Of a stretch of DNA of 64,000 bases, positions 1 to 9,067 are shown one piece after another (position 1 is the stretch's first letter; the number at the start of each line of letters is the position of its first letter). The notes beneath the pieces were generated by a model. That model saw nothing but the letters and a program-made list of their open reading frames with translations. It was not told the DNA's origin and did no database searches. The stretch covers positions 248,001 through 312,000 of the forward strand of contig CAVQWX010000005.1 of NCBI GenBank assembly GCA_963717765.1, read 5' to 3'. Made by a program: the position numbers and the translations under genes. Source of the stretch: JACDER01 sp963717765. GTDB lineage: Bacteria; Actinomycetota; Thermoleophilia; Gaiellales; Gaiellaceae.

Positions 1-912
1 CACGACCCTGAACACGCCGAGGAATCGCGTCGCGAGCTTGTTGAAGAACCACAGGCCGAACGACCACGTCAGAACGATCGCCACCAGCGACCAGAGCACG
101 CCGAGCGGCCGCAGGGACGCGGCATCGAGAAAGCCCCACTGCACCATGTTCACGACACCCGTCAGCGGATTGACCTGCGAGACGGCCTGCGCCCACGCCG
201 GCAGCTGGTGGGCCGAGTAGTACACGGGCGTGAGGAACATCCAGACCGGGATGAAAAAGCGGAGGAGGTACTTCACGTCCCTCGCGCGCGCATACAGGAC
301 CGACGTGAATAGCCCGATGGCGATGCCGAAGATCAGGCACAGGGCCACGCCGGCCACTCCTACGAGAAACCGCACGTTCAGTTGCAGGTAGAGGTGGCCT
401 TTCGCGATCCAGTAGTAGAGGAGAACGACGGCCGCGATGAGCCAGTAGACGGTGAGGCGCGCGAAAACACGGCCGAGGATCGCGATCGGAACCAGCAGCA
501 GAGGGACGCGCAGATTGCGGGCGACCTTGATCTGCTTCGAGCTGATGGTCTCGTACATGATCGTTATCCGGAAGAGCTGGAACGCCTGGTAGCTGAAGAT
601 CACGAACAGCAGATAGGGAATCCCGTTCGGCGCCTGCGCGTGGAAGATCCCGCCGAAGATGAGCGCCATCCCGAAGATCTGCCAGAGCGGGCGCAGCAAG
701 AACCAGAAGCGCCCCATGACTCTGCCCTCAAACGTCTGAACCGAGCTGAGCATCATGCCCCGCAGAAGGTGCCGCGAGTGCCAGGCTTCCGCGATCCGCT
801 TGCGCAACGTTGGCTGCCAGAGCGGGAGCGCGACGGGGAGCGGGGCCTGCTCTACGTCCTCGTCGACGAGAACCGGCTCGGCTGAGATTTCGACGGCTGA
901 AGGCGCTGTCAT
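1..912 (-). CDS. ABC-2 type polysaccharide export permease (C-terminus cut by window edge)
   Basis: At least 304 codons are open with no stop before base 1. The product has a hydrophilic N-terminus of about 45 residues, then about six hydrophobic segments. A Phe/Trp-rich stretch around residues 60-75 (GRFWFLLRPLWQIFGMALIF) is typical of the Wzm/TagG/KpsM family of ABC-2 permeases, which move undecaprenyl-linked polysaccharide across the inner membrane with a Wzt/TagH-like ATPase. No ATPase is visible, so it should lie just beyond the left edge. The ATG overlaps the TGA of the upstream gene as ATGA (909-912), which implies coupled translation. Family identification is from overall pattern and context; the transported glycan is unknown. 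Confidence 0.85.
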   Translation of the reverse strand, partial: MTAPSAVEISAEPVLVDEDVEQAPLPVALPLWQPTLRKRIAEAWHSRHLLRGMMLSSVQTFEGRVMGRFWFLLRPLWQIFGMALIFGGIFHAQAPNGIPYLLFVIFSYQAFQLFRITIMYETISSKQIKVARNLRVPLLLVPIAILGRVFARLTVYWLIAAVVLLYYWIAKGHLYLQLNVRFLVGVAGVALCLIFGIAIGLFTSVLYARARDVKYLLRFFIPVWMFLTPVYYSAHQLPAWAQAVSQVNPLTGVVNMVQWGFLDAASLRPLGVLWSLVAIVLTWSFGLWFFNKLATRFLGVFRVV

Positions 913-2381
913 TGCAAACAGGATAGTTGGCCGTCCGGCATGTTCCGCCGGGCGTTCCGGCGCCGGATGCGGATTCCGACAGAGCCGCCCAGGGCGAGGA
1001 GAGGGCGCGCCAGCGTAGCCGCGAGCGGTGCGGGACGAAGACGGCCGGCGCCGTTGCGCGCAGCTTCTTCGAGAGCGTCGGCTAGGCGCGGCGTAGCCGC
1101 CTCGTCCAGACCGTACGGCCGCACGAACCTGCGGACGAACTCGAGCGCCGGCGAGTCCTTTCCTCCCTCCACGGCAGCTGCCACCTGCCGTGCGTGCTCA
1201 CGGAGCGTCGGAGCCGCGGTCGCAGGCCCGCCGTTCTCCGCGAGCAGATAGGAGAAATGCACCGTCCCGTCGGACGCCGGACGGGTCGTGAACACCGGGC
1301 GTCCCGGGATAGCCGCCTCGATCAGCGCGCTCGTGTTCAGGCCGACGACCGCGGACGCGTGGAAGATCGAGTCGAAGTAGTCGTCACGACCGCGGTCGTC
1401 GACGGGGTTCTCGCCCCGGCGCGGAAAGACGGCGACACCCTCCAGCGCCTCGAGTGCGTTCACGTCCGTCTCTCGGAGCGGGTTGAGCGGATGCGGACGG
1501 ACGAGCACGCCCGCGCTCGGAACCTGCTCTCGCAAAGCACGGAGCCAGCGCCCGATCGAGGCGCCCTCGTTCGGGGCCAGAAACGGCGAGGAGCCCACGT
1601 ACAGGACGTACGGGGCGTCGGGCAGGCCGAGCGCCGCGAGCAGCTCCTTACGGTCCCTGCTCGGCCGGCGGCCGAACCAGTGGTCGTAGGCCTGTGCCCC
1701 CGTCACTGCAACGGACGGGCCCGGAATGCCGTGGAGCTCGACGGCCTCGCGGCGCTGATCCTCGTTCCAGACGGTCATGCGGTCGGGACGCTCGTGCAGC
1801 AGCCCCTTGTTGGTCAGGTTGTCCCAGCTCGCGACGCAGAAGCACGTCGGGATCCCGAGCCGCTTCGCCGCGCGCAGGTAGTCCAGCTGCGGCGAGCCGA
1901 GGTCGAGCAGCGGCGTGACCGCCACCAGATCGGGATCGCGCTCGGAGACGTAGCGAAGCAGCGAGCGACGCGGGGGTACGGCCCTTTCGAGTGAGCCGAG
2001 CGAGCGCCGGACGAGATCGCGCGCGCCCCCGGCGGCGTCGAGCGCGCGGAGGAACGGCTCGGGGAGCGCGTGCGCCGCGCGCAGGCGCGGCCGCACCGCG
2101 CGGTCGAGCGGAGGCTCCAGGTACCGCAGGTAGTCGAGCATTGCGCGCAGCTGCCAGGCGACGAGCGTCCACTCCTCAGCCATGGCGGGGGCGGGAGCGC
2201 GGCCGAGGGTGACCCCGTCGAGCTCACCGAGGGAGGCGGCAAGCGAGCGCTGGCCGCTGAGCCCCTCCTTCTCGCCGTCGAAGGCCAGGTGGACGCGATG
2301 ACCCCGGCGCGCCAGCTCGCGCAGAGCCGACTCGAAGTTCCTGAGGTGGCCGGGATGGCGCATGAAGAACAGCACGTCCAT
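909..2381 (-). CDS. Putative GT-B-fold glycosyltransferase-like protein
   Basis: 490 residues. The N-terminus (MDVLFFMRHPGHLRNFESAL) is the first beta-alpha unit of a GT-B fold with the nucleotide-free loop HPGHLRNF. The C-terminal half holds VLVRPHPLNP around residue 295 and a later SALIEAAIPGRPVFT segment. These patterns occur in CDP-glycerol glycerophosphotransferase-like and UDP-GlcNAc 2-epimerase-like proteins of surface polysaccharide loci. It sits 6 nt downstream of the next minus-strand gene and is coupled by ATGA to the export permease, so it is probably cytoplasmic and works on the exported glycan. Donor and acceptor are unknown. Confidence 0.7.
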   Translation of the reverse strand: MDVLFFMRHPGHLRNFESALRELARRGHRVHLAFDGEKEGLSGQRSLAASLGELDGVTLGRAPAPAMAEEWTLVAWQLRAMLDYLRYLEPPLDRAVRPRLRAAHALPEPFLRALDAAGGARDLVRRSLGSLERAVPPRRSLLRYVSERDPDLVAVTPLLDLGSPQLDYLRAAKRLGIPTCFCVASWDNLTNKGLLHERPDRMTVWNEDQRREAVELHGIPGPSVAVTGAQAYDHWFGRRPSRDRKELLAALGLPDAPYVLYVGSSPFLAPNEGASIGRWLRALREQVPSAGVLVRPHPLNPLRETDVNALEALEGVAVFPRRGENPVDDRGRDDYFDSIFHASAVVGLNTSALIEAAIPGRPVFTTRPASDGTVHFSYLLAENGGPATAAPTLREHARQVAAAVEGGKDSPALEFVRRFVRPYGLDEAATPRLADALEEAARNGAGRLRPAPLAATLARPLLALGGSVGIRIRRRNARRNMPDGQLSCLQ

Positions 2382-2387
2382 GCGGGC

Positions 2388-3419
2388 TCACCCCTCGGCG
2401 TGCAAGGTGCCGAGGTGGCGAGCTCTGTATAGACGCCGCTTTTGGCCGAGCTTGCGGGCCACCCGCTCGATCGCGTCGAGATGCATGGCGGACAGCTGGG
2501 GTCGCGAGTACAGCGCAAGCGTCGGCGTCCCGACGTACGGGCCTAGAAACGAGAACCCGCCGTACGTGGAGATCAGCGCGCGGGCCCCGCGTACGACCTG
2601 CGTCTGGAGCGCGAGGTTGTGCCTGGGCGCGAGCCGGTCGGATACGTCGATGACGGGCAAGGAGGGCGGCGGGACGTACGGTTCGTGGCCTCCGGTCTCC
2701 TCCCCGCCGCTCAGCAGGACGACAGCGGTTTCTCCTGCCAGCGCGGTGATGATCCGCTGGAGCGCGGCCTGATTCTCGCTCGTATCGGGCAGGGACGGGC
2801 TGAAGTAGACCTTCACCGCCACGTACGGATCGGGCAAGCTCAGGTCGGCCGGCTCCTGCGCCGGCAGCAAGCGCTGTTCGGTGTGGCCGTCTATGACCGC
2901 CGAGGACGCGCCCCACTCCCAGCGAGGAGCGAACAGACGGTGCGCCAGGACCGGGTGCAGCCACTCTGTGCTTTGCCCGCCCGCCTGCTCGCGGGCGAGC
3001 TCGAACGCCGCGCGGTCGTGTCCACGCACGCGGATGTGAGATTCGGTGTCCGGATGTCTGAGGCGCTCCTCGTGCCAGGCGCGGATCTCGTCCGCCGTGT
3101 AGTGGTCGAGAAGATCGACATACCCGCCGAACTCGGCGTACCACGGCTCGGCCCCACCCCGGGAGACCGCAACCACCCGCGCGGGGTCCACGTCGTGCTC
3201 GGACACGAGCCGGTTGAGAAACGGAATCCAGTACAGAAGCTCCATCCCGACGCCGCCGATCCACGGCCCGGCGACGATCGTCCGGTCGGTGCTCGCGATC
3301 CGCTCGATCTTCTTGGCGGCGACCCGAGCGATGCTGAGGGCTCGGCGGCGCTTGTACCCGCGAGTCCCGAAAGACCCGAGCGCGCGACGCCCTCTGCCGA
3401 TCACGGTGGTCGCCGGCAT
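2388..3419 (-). CDS. Putative glycan-biosynthesis protein, glycosyltransferase-like
   Basis: 343 residues, no signal peptide or membrane span. The C-terminal region reads like the second Rossmann domain of a GT-B enzyme: ALISTYGGFSFLGPYVGTPT around residues 280-300 resembles the donor-binding loop where a conserved 'E/G...G.P' pattern sits. The N-terminal half (WIGGVGMELLYWIPFLNRLV) is not one I can assign to a named family. The start overlaps the stop of the upstream gene by one base (TAATG at 3417-3421), so it is in the same operon as the capsule-type gene and the ABC permease. A glycosyltransferase role is inference from fold pattern and neighbours. Confidence 0.6.
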   Translation of the reverse strand: MPATTVIGRGRRALGSFGTRGYKRRRALSIARVAAKKIERIASTDRTIVAGPWIGGVGMELLYWIPFLNRLVSEHDVDPARVVAVSRGGAEPWYAEFGGYVDLLDHYTADEIRAWHEERLRHPDTESHIRVRGHDRAAFELAREQAGGQSTEWLHPVLAHRLFAPRWEWGASSAVIDGHTEQRLLPAQEPADLSLPDPYVAVKVYFSPSLPDTSENQAALQRIITALAGETAVVLLSGGEETGGHEPYVPPPSLPVIDVSDRLAPRHNLALQTQVVRGARALISTYGGFSFLGPYVGTPTLALYSRPQLSAMHLDAIERVARKLGQKRRLYRARHLGTLHAEG

Positions 3420-4807
3420 TATCCCGAGCCCGCGAGCACTGCCTCAGCCGGTCGCGTCGCCACCGTCTCCTGCGCCGCCTCCTCGAGCGATTGCGCGAGC
3501 CGGAGCGCGTTTTCGTCGGAGCGATCGACGAGCACCGGCGCACCTGGCCGGCAGCGCCGCATCGCGGCGTGCAGGAAGCAGAGGATGGTCTCACGATCGG
3601 GCTCGAAGCGGAGCACGGCCGGAACGAGCTCGCGCAGCTCGGCGAACGAGGACGCGTCCAGTGTGACGCCGTAGCCCGAGTAGAACGGGTGCCCGACCGT
3701 GAGAACGGGCTTCGCATACAGCAGAGCTTCCAGACCGACCGTCGAGCTGATCACGGCTACGGCGGCGGCGCTTTCGATCAGGTCGTGGGAGCTCGTGTGC
3801 GGCGCGACGATGTACACGTTCGCAGGGCGCTGCACACGGCGCAGAAAGGAAAGCGGGTTGCGCCCGATCGAGAGCGGATGCTCCTTGAGCACGAGGTCGT
3901 AGCCTGGCGGCAGGGCCTCGGCGATCAGCTCGACGATCGCGGCCTGGTCGGAGCAATGGGGGATGACCCGCTTGATCTTGAAGTCGTCCGTCACGTGCAG
4001 CGGGAAATAGACGTACGGCCGGCCCGGCCTGGGAGTGCGGTAGAAGGCGCGCGCCGTCAGGGCGCGTCCCCACCCGAGCACGTGCTCGCCCGTCCACCGC
4101 CACGGGTGCAGATACTCGTTGTCCTTGTCCGGCCCGACGCGGGCGCCGATGTATTCACGCGCCTGCGCGAGCCGGCGGCGGGTGGCGAGGACGGGCCGGT
4201 GCGGCCGGATGGGCTCGCGGCGCGCCGTGAACTCGGCGATGAACCCCTCGACCTCCTGCCGCTCTTCCGCGTTCAGGGGTCGCACCTCGTCGCGGGCGAC
4301 GATCGGCGCGTCGAGCGTGTCCACGTACAGCCGGAGCGGCCGCGGGAAGATCGTGTAGAAGAGAAAGAGCGTCGGGATCCTGCGGGCAAGCGCCACGTGA
4401 TGAGCAACCGTTCGCAACAGCTCGGTACCTACCTCGGGAACAAGGACATCCGGTCGCACCCGGTCGAAGAGGCGTTCGAGCACGAGGAAGTGCTGCACCG
4501 TCCTCCGCACGCACCAATCCTCCGCGCGACCTTCGGATGCCGGGTCGATCCGGTAGACGTCCCTGATGGAGGGGAGGCAGTACCGGCTCTCGATTCTCGT
4601 CCGCTCGGCGGCGACGTCGAAGGGCGGGAGCTCGGCGATCGCGTCCGGTAGGCAGAAGGCCTCGAAACCGCGGTCGCGGAGCGCCTGGGACGAATGACGC
4701 GAGACGGTCACGTGAGAAATCGCGTGACCACGCCGGCTGAGCTCGACGCCCACGGTGCCGTAGAAGTCGCTTTCGAAGCTCTGGATGGTGGCAAAGAGAA
4801 AACGCAT
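3419..4807 (-). CDS. Capsule polysaccharide synthesis protein, KpsC/KpsS-like
   Basis: 462 residues, first gene of the minus-strand operon that ends at the ABC permease. The C-terminal half carries the capsule-synthesis (PF05159-type) signature: VLKEHPLSIGRNP around residue 310, then VISSTVGLEALLYAKPVLTV and GHPFYSGYGVT. In the family this Lys-x-His-Pro and Ser-Thr-Val-Gly-x-Glu-Ala region forms the GT-B nucleotide-sugar site of beta-Kdo transferases that build the lipid-proximal linker of group 2 capsules. Whether the sugar here is Kdo cannot be told; no Kdo pathway genes are visible. Together with the neighbouring permease it argues for an ABC-dependent export branch. Confidence 0.78.
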   Translation of the reverse strand: MRFLFATIQSFESDFYGTVGVELSRRGHAISHVTVSRHSSQALRDRGFEAFCLPDAIAELPPFDVAAERTRIESRYCLPSIRDVYRIDPASEGRAEDWCVRRTVQHFLVLERLFDRVRPDVLVPEVGTELLRTVAHHVALARRIPTLFLFYTIFPRPLRLYVDTLDAPIVARDEVRPLNAEERQEVEGFIAEFTARREPIRPHRPVLATRRRLAQAREYIGARVGPDKDNEYLHPWRWTGEHVLGWGRALTARAFYRTPRPGRPYVYFPLHVTDDFKIKRVIPHCSDQAAIVELIAEALPPGYDLVLKEHPLSIGRNPLSFLRRVQRPANVYIVAPHTSSHDLIESAAAVAVISSTVGLEALLYAKPVLTVGHPFYSGYGVTLDASSFAELRELVPAVLRFEPDRETILCFLHAAMRRCRPGAPVLVDRSDENALRLAQSLEEAAQETVATRPAEAVLAGSG

Positions 4808-4851
4808 GGCGCGGTGTTGGTGCGAACGCGTACCGTGACCCCTGCACGACC

Positions 4852-5541
4852 ATGATACGAACTCTCGCGCCGAAAATGGCCCTACGCCTCACGTGTCCCC
4901 GCGACACCTGGGAACGGCATGTGCTCGTAGCGCGGGCGGTCGAGCGACCGGGGACGGTGCTGGACGTAGGCGGGCGCCCCGGCGAGCTGGCCGCCTTCCT
5001 CCCGGGCAGCCGCGTCACCGCCCTGAACGTCGACGAGCCGGCGGACGTGGTTGCAAGCGACGAGCGCCTTCCTTTTTCCGACGGCTCCTTCGACGTGGTC
5101 ACGAGCCTCGACGTCCTGGAGCACCTGTCGCGCGAGCGCCGGAGGAGTCACCTCGAGGAGCTCGTTCGGGTCGCGCGCAGCCAGGTGCTCGCCTGCTGTC
5201 CGCTCGGCACCGAGGCCCATGTGCAGGCGGAGGAAGAGCTGGCCGCGTGGTACGAGTCGGTCGCGGGGAGCCCCCACCGCTTCCTGCAGGAGCATCTTGC
5301 GAACGGGCTACCGACGGAGGCCGAGCTGCGCGGTCTGATCAGAGATCTCCCCTTCTCCTTCGAGCTCTCCTTCCACGGCGACTTCCGCCGGACGGAAGAG
5401 ATCTTCCGCGCCTCGGTTCGCTCCGACCTGCTGCGCTACGGCCGCGAGGTCCTACGGCCCGCTGACACTGCTCTTTCGGCCACGCCCAACGACCACACCA
5501 ACCGCGCCTTCCTGTCCGGCGTTCCGGCGAATGCACCGTAG
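4852..5541 (+). CDS. Class I SAM-dependent methyltransferase
   Basis: 229 residues. The SAM-binding motif I is VLDVGGRPGELAAFLPG at about residues 35-51. An acidic motif II follows (ALNVDEPADVV), then motif III/IV SFDVVTSLDVLEHL near residue 85, the usual Methyltransf_11 layout. Divergent from the capsule operon with a 44-bp gap, and its 3' end overlaps the PhyH gene by 11 nt. The pairing with an oxygenase and, further on, a DegT aminotransferase suggests tailoring of a sugar or lipid acceptor; the acceptor is not predictable. Confidence 0.8.
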   Translation: MIRTLAPKMALRLTCPRDTWERHVLVARAVERPGTVLDVGGRPGELAAFLPGSRVTALNVDEPADVVASDERLPFSDGSFDVVTSLDVLEHLSRERRRSHLEELVRVARSQVLACCPLGTEAHVQAEEELAAWYESVAGSPHRFLQEHLANGLPTEAELRGLIRDLPFSFELSFHGDFRRTEEIFRASVRSDLLRYGREVLRPADTALSATPNDHTNRAFLSGVPANAP

Positions 5542-6484
5542 AAACCGCCTCGGGCAGCTGGCCAAGCGCGGCCGCGGGGTTCCGGTTGTAGGGACCGCAG
5601 CGCATCTCTTCGTCCGCACCGGCGTGAGAGCCACGTACCGGCTGCACGACAGTCTGCTCAGCAATCCCGAGGCCCGCAAGCGCCACCGGGACAAGCCCCC
5701 GGAGCTCGACGACCTTCAGCAGGAAGTCCTGGTGCGGCTCCAGGAGGACGGGATCGCAGTCGTCCGTTTCCACGAGCTCTTCGACCCGGAACTGTGGGAC
5801 GACCTTTCCCGCTCCGCCGGCGACTTCGCGAGCACCGTGGAGCAAGACGGCGCGGCGCCGAAGGAAGGGAAGAAGCACTACCTCGTGCGCGCGTATGCGC
5901 CGGGCCCGACCGAGCTCGGCGCCGACAACCCGTGGCTTCGCGTCGCTGCCGATCCCAGGCTCCTCGATCTCGTGAACGCCTATCTCGGACTCTGGTCGAA
6001 GGTGTCGTACGTGGACCAGTGGTACACGGTGCCGGATCCGGAGGCGGCGGACCGAGTCGCGTCGCAGCGCTGGCATCGGGACTACAACGACCGCTATCTG
6101 CTCAAGGCGTTCCTGTACATGAACGAAGTGGACGAGAATGCGGGGCCCTTCGAGTACGTGCCCGGGAGCATGATCGGGGGCCAACGGTTCGCTGACGTCT
6201 TTCCCTGGGAGGTGTTCGGCGAGGATCTCTACCCCCCGGAGGCCGAGCTGGAGAGGCGCATTCCGGAGAGCGCCGCGACATCGCTGACCGGGTCCGCGGG
6301 AACGTTGATCCTGTGCGACACGACAGGCTTCCACCGCGGAGGATTCGCGCGGGAGAGCCCGCGCGTGATGGGGGTCTTCAACTACGTCTCGGCGGCGTCC
6401 CTCGCGTCGCTCTCAGAACGGAACTTCACCGTCACGGATCCACCACCCTGGGCGACCGACGCGATTCGCTACGCGCTCGACTAA
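5531..6484 (+). CDS. Phytanoyl-CoA dioxygenase (PhyH) family protein
   Basis: 317 residues. Fe(II)/2-oxoglutarate oxygenase of the PhyH type. The metal-binding HxD is in RWHRDYNDRY (about residue 180) and the distal His is in DTTGFHRGGFAR (about residue 262), followed by an Arg suited to bind 2-oxoglutarate. The stretch AFLYMNEVDENAGPFEYVPG is the family's usual strand between them. Starts inside the end of the methyltransferase gene, so translation is coupled. In polysaccharide loci such enzymes hydroxylate small acceptors, but the substrate here is unknown. The stop overlaps the convergent sugar-transferase stop in CTAA (6481-6484). Confidence 0.82.
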   Translation: MHRRNRLGQLAKRGRGVPVVGTAAHLFVRTGVRATYRLHDSLLSNPEARKRHRDKPPELDDLQQEVLVRLQEDGIAVVRFHELFDPELWDDLSRSAGDFASTVEQDGAAPKEGKKHYLVRAYAPGPTELGADNPWLRVAADPRLLDLVNAYLGLWSKVSYVDQWYTVPDPEAADRVASQRWHRDYNDRYLLKAFLYMNEVDENAGPFEYVPGSMIGGQRFADVFPWEVFGEDLYPPEAELERRIPESAATSLTGSAGTLILCDTTGFHRGGFARESPRVMGVFNYVSAASLASLSERNFTVTDPPPWATDAIRYALD

Positions 6485-7881
6485 AAGGCGCCGCGGCCGC
6501 TGAAGACCGCCGCGGACGTCAGAGCCAGTATGCGCACGTCGCGGCTCAGCGACAGGTTCTCGACGTACTCGCGCTCGACGGCGAGCCGCTCGTCGAAGCG
6601 CAGGTAGCCGCGTCCGTAGACCTGCATCGGCCCGGTCATCCCGGGCTTGACCGCCAGGCGGAAGCGCTGATCCGGCCCGTAGCGCTCGACGAATTCCATC
6701 GCTTCCGGGCGCGGGCCCACGAGACTCATGTCCCCCGTCACCACGTTGAAGAGCTGCACGAGCTCGTCCAGGCTCGTGCGGCGCAGGAAGCGGCCCACGC
6801 GGGTCACGCGCGGATCGTCGGGCAGCTTGAACACCGGCTCGGGCAGGTCGTCGATCGAGACGAGATCCGTGAGCCGCTCGGCCGCGTCCGCGACCATCGT
6901 GCGGAACTTGTACATCCGGAACGGCCGCCCGCCCAGGCCCGCTCGGAGCTGCGCGATCACGACCGGGCCGCGGCTGTCCACGCGGATGGCGATCGCGATC
7001 GCAAGGAAGACCGGGCTGAGCAGGACGATCGCCGGCACCGCCACGAGGAGGTCGATTATCCGCTTCAGCGCCAGCGTCGAACGAGAGACGTCCCACGTGT
7101 TGTACTCGACGACCGGGAGGTCGGCGACATGGTTCAGCTGCACTGCGGTGCCGAACATTCCGCGGGCGGGTGGGATCACGCTGAGCTTGATCTGGCGCGC
7201 GCGGCACAGTGCAACGAGCTCGGCGATGTGCTCCTCGTCGATGTGCTGCGACGCGAGGATGATCCGGTCGACGCCGGTGGCCCAGTTCTCGGGATGCTCG
7301 GGGCTGAGCTCGACCTGGCTCGGCACCAGCTGGACGTGGATGTCCGGAAAGAGCTCGATCTTGCGCCGTGTCGCTTCCGCGATCGCACCCGCGCCCACGA
7401 TCAGCGTCCGCTCCGGCGGGACGCGGCGACGCCAGAGATAACGGCCCAGAGCCCGGAACGAGAATGCCGCCGCCAGGACGATCGCCGCCATCTCGAGCGC
7501 TTTCGCAACCGTGATCGAGGCTGCCGGCGCCCAGTAGAGGACGAGGCACGCGATCACCGTCCCGCGAACCGCCCACGTGAACAGCTGCCCGAACTCGTCG
7601 GCGGTCAGGTGGCGTAGCGCTCGATGATCGTTGTCGTACAGGCCCATGAGCTTGGCCAGCAGGATCCACATCGGCAGCAGGGCCGCCGACCACAGGACGA
7701 GGTGCCAGTCGTAGCCGACCGCGAGGAAGAACAGGCTGACAAGCAGGACGGCCCCCGCGTCGGCGAAAGCAAGCATCCGGCGAAGGAGGGCGTCCCTCCA
7801 GTTCCTGCTGGTCGAAGCCGTGCTGACCAGACGCTCGAGCTCACGGGGCGAATGGGCTACGGAGACGCGAACTTCGGTCAC
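6481..7881 (-). CDS. Polyprenyl-phosphate sugar-1-phosphate transferase (initiating enzyme 1)
   Basis: 466 residues from the chosen GTG. Four or five N-terminal membrane helices, then a CoA-binding-like region (ERTLIVGAGAIAEATRRK), a further membrane helix near residue 270, and the catalytic bacterial sugar-transferase domain. That domain shows FRMYKFRTMVADA, TSLDELVQLFNVVTGDMSLV, GPRPE and PGMTGPMQVYGRG. This WcaJ/WbaP-type family moves a hexose-1-phosphate to undecaprenyl phosphate. The GTG at 7881 is preferred over an in-frame ATG at 7935: a GAGAGG ribosome site lies about 10 nt upstream of it, and the 7935 start would swallow a -10-like element (7917-7922) and share bases with the opposite gene. 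A second such enzyme lies at 23718-25142. Confidence 0.9.
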   Translation of the reverse strand: MTEVRVSVAHSPRELERLVSTASTSRNWRDALLRRMLAFADAGAVLLVSLFFLAVGYDWHLVLWSAALLPMWILLAKLMGLYDNDHRALRHLTADEFGQLFTWAVRGTVIACLVLYWAPAASITVAKALEMAAIVLAAAFSFRALGRYLWRRRVPPERTLIVGAGAIAEATRRKIELFPDIHVQLVPSQVELSPEHPENWATGVDRIILASQHIDEEHIAELVALCRARQIKLSVIPPARGMFGTAVQLNHVADLPVVEYNTWDVSRSTLALKRIIDLLVAVPAIVLLSPVFLAIAIAIRVDSRGPVVIAQLRAGLGGRPFRMYKFRTMVADAAERLTDLVSIDDLPEPVFKLPDDPRVTRVGRFLRRTSLDELVQLFNVVTGDMSLVGPRPEAMEFVERYGPDQRFRLAVKPGMTGPMQVYGRGYLRFDERLAVEREYVENLSLSRDVRILALTSAAVFSGRGAF

Positions 7882-7915
7882 CGCCAACCACCTCTCACCC
7901 CGGGAGACATGCCCG

Positions 7916-7922
7916 TAAAGTA
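7916..7922. promoter_or_regulatory. Overlapping divergent -10 elements
   Basis: The seven bases TAAAGTA contain TAAAGT on the plus strand and TACTTT on the minus strand, both fitting the actinobacterial TANNNT -10 pattern. They lie between the sugar transferase (minus) and the DegT aminotransferase (plus). Both downstream starts then have a short leader with a Shine-Dalgarno-like sequence. Inference from pattern only. Confidence 0.45.
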
Positions 7923-7963
7923 CCGCGTTCGCCATGGCGAAGCCATCGTCCGAGGTTCAAACC

Positions 7964-9067
7964 GTGCTCTCGACACCGTTTGTCGACCTCGGCCCGAGCT
8001 GCCGGCCGCTGAACGAGGCGATCCTGGCGGACGTCGCCGAGCTGCTCGACTCGGGCCGGTTCCACTACGGGCCCCAGGTGGTGGAGTTCGAGGAGCGTTT
8101 CGCCGCCTACTGCGGCGTATCGCGGTGTGTGGGGATGTCCAGCGGCCTCGATGCCCTGCGACTGGCGCTGCTCGCGGCCGGGATCGAGCCCGGAGACGAG
8201 GTGATCGTCCCCGCGAACACGTTCATCGCGACCTTCGCCGCCGTGCGGCAGGCGGGCGGAGTGCCGGTCCCGGTAGACGCGAGCGACGAGGACTACAACC
8301 TCGATCCCGCTCTGCTCGACTCGGCGGTCAGCGGGCGAACGCGCTTCGTGGTTCCTGTCCACCTCTACGGGCAACCGGCGGACATGCGGCGCATCCAGGA
8401 GGTCGCGGACGCGCGTGGGCTCCAGGTGATCGAGGACGCCTGCCAGGCGCACGGCGCGTCCCGTGACGGGAAGCGGGCCGGCACCGCGGGAATCGCTGTC
8501 TTCAGCTTCTACCCCAGCAAGAACCTCGGCGCCGCCGGCGACGCGGGCGCGCTCGTTACAGACGACGACTCCGTCGCCGAGCGAGCACGCGCGCTCCGCC
8601 ACCACGGCGAGGTCGAGAAGTACCGGAGCGCTTTCGAGGGCTACACCGCGCGCCTCGACACGATCCAGGCGATCGTCCTCCTCCACAAGCTCCCGCACCT
8701 CGACGCCTGGACGGCGCAACGCCGGGCCGCCGCGCGGTTCTATACGGATGCGCTCGAGGGCGTGGGCGACCTGCGTTTGCCGCCCGTCGCGGCGGGCAGC
8801 GACCCTGTCTGGCACCTCTACGTCGTCCGGACGCGCGACCCGGAGGCCCTGGCGAGCCACCTCGATGCGCGCGGGATCGGGGCGGGTCGCCACTACCCGG
8901 AGCCGCCTCACCTCTCCCGGGCGTTCGCGTGGCTCGGGTACGGAGCCGGTTCGTTTCCCGTCACCGAGCGGATCGCGCGAGAAGTGCTCTCGCTCCCTCT
9001 CTTTCCGGGCATCACGGAAGCGCAGCTCGCCGCCGTGACCGAGGCAATCGCCGACTACTTTGGCTGA
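7964..9067 (+). CDS. DegT/DnrJ/EryC1/StrS family sugar aminotransferase
   Basis: 367 residues from GTG 7964. PLP-dependent fold type I enzyme. The cofactor-phosphate region SSGLDALRLALLAAG, the Asp of VIEDACQAHGA and the Schiff-base Lys in FSFYPSKNLGAAGDAGAL are all present. The family aminates keto-deoxysugar nucleotides. The sequence FVDLGPSCRPLNEAI right after the chosen start is where homologues normally begin, and GAGG lies 8 nt before the GTG; an in-frame ATG at 7934 is the alternative. The next gene is a hexapeptide acyltransferase, the same order as in dTDP-3-amino-3,6-dideoxyhexose N-acylation cassettes (FdtB/FdtC, QdtB/QdtC), so the product is probably an N-acylated aminosugar. Confidence 0.88.
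   Translation: MLSTPFVDLGPSCRPLNEAILADVAELLDSGRFHYGPQVVEFEERFAAYCGVSRCVGMSSGLDALRLALLAAGIEPGDEVIVPANTFIATFAAVRQAGGVPVPVDASDEDYNLDPALLDSAVSGRTRFVVPVHLYGQPADMRRIQEVADARGLQVIEDACQAHGASRDGKRAGTAGIAVFSFYPSKNLGAAGDAGALVTDDDSVAERARALRHHGEVEKYRSAFEGYTARLDTIQAIVLLHKLPHLDAWTAQRRAAARFYTDALEGVGDLRLPPVAAGSDPVWHLYVVRTRDPEALASHLDARGIGAGRHYPEPPHLSRAFAWLGYGAGSFPVTERIAREVLSLPLFPGITEAQLAAVTEAIADYFG

Noticed and set aside
382..2432. Several long plus-strand open frames opposite the first two genes
   Set aside because: They are Arg/Glu/Asp-rich shadow frames of the minus-strand permease and GT-B genes, with no family motifs.
7934..7936. ATG 7934 as aminotransferase start, with the opposite gene starting on the same CCATGG
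   Set aside because: It would make two divergent genes start on shared bases with no ribosome sites; both have better internal GTG starts.
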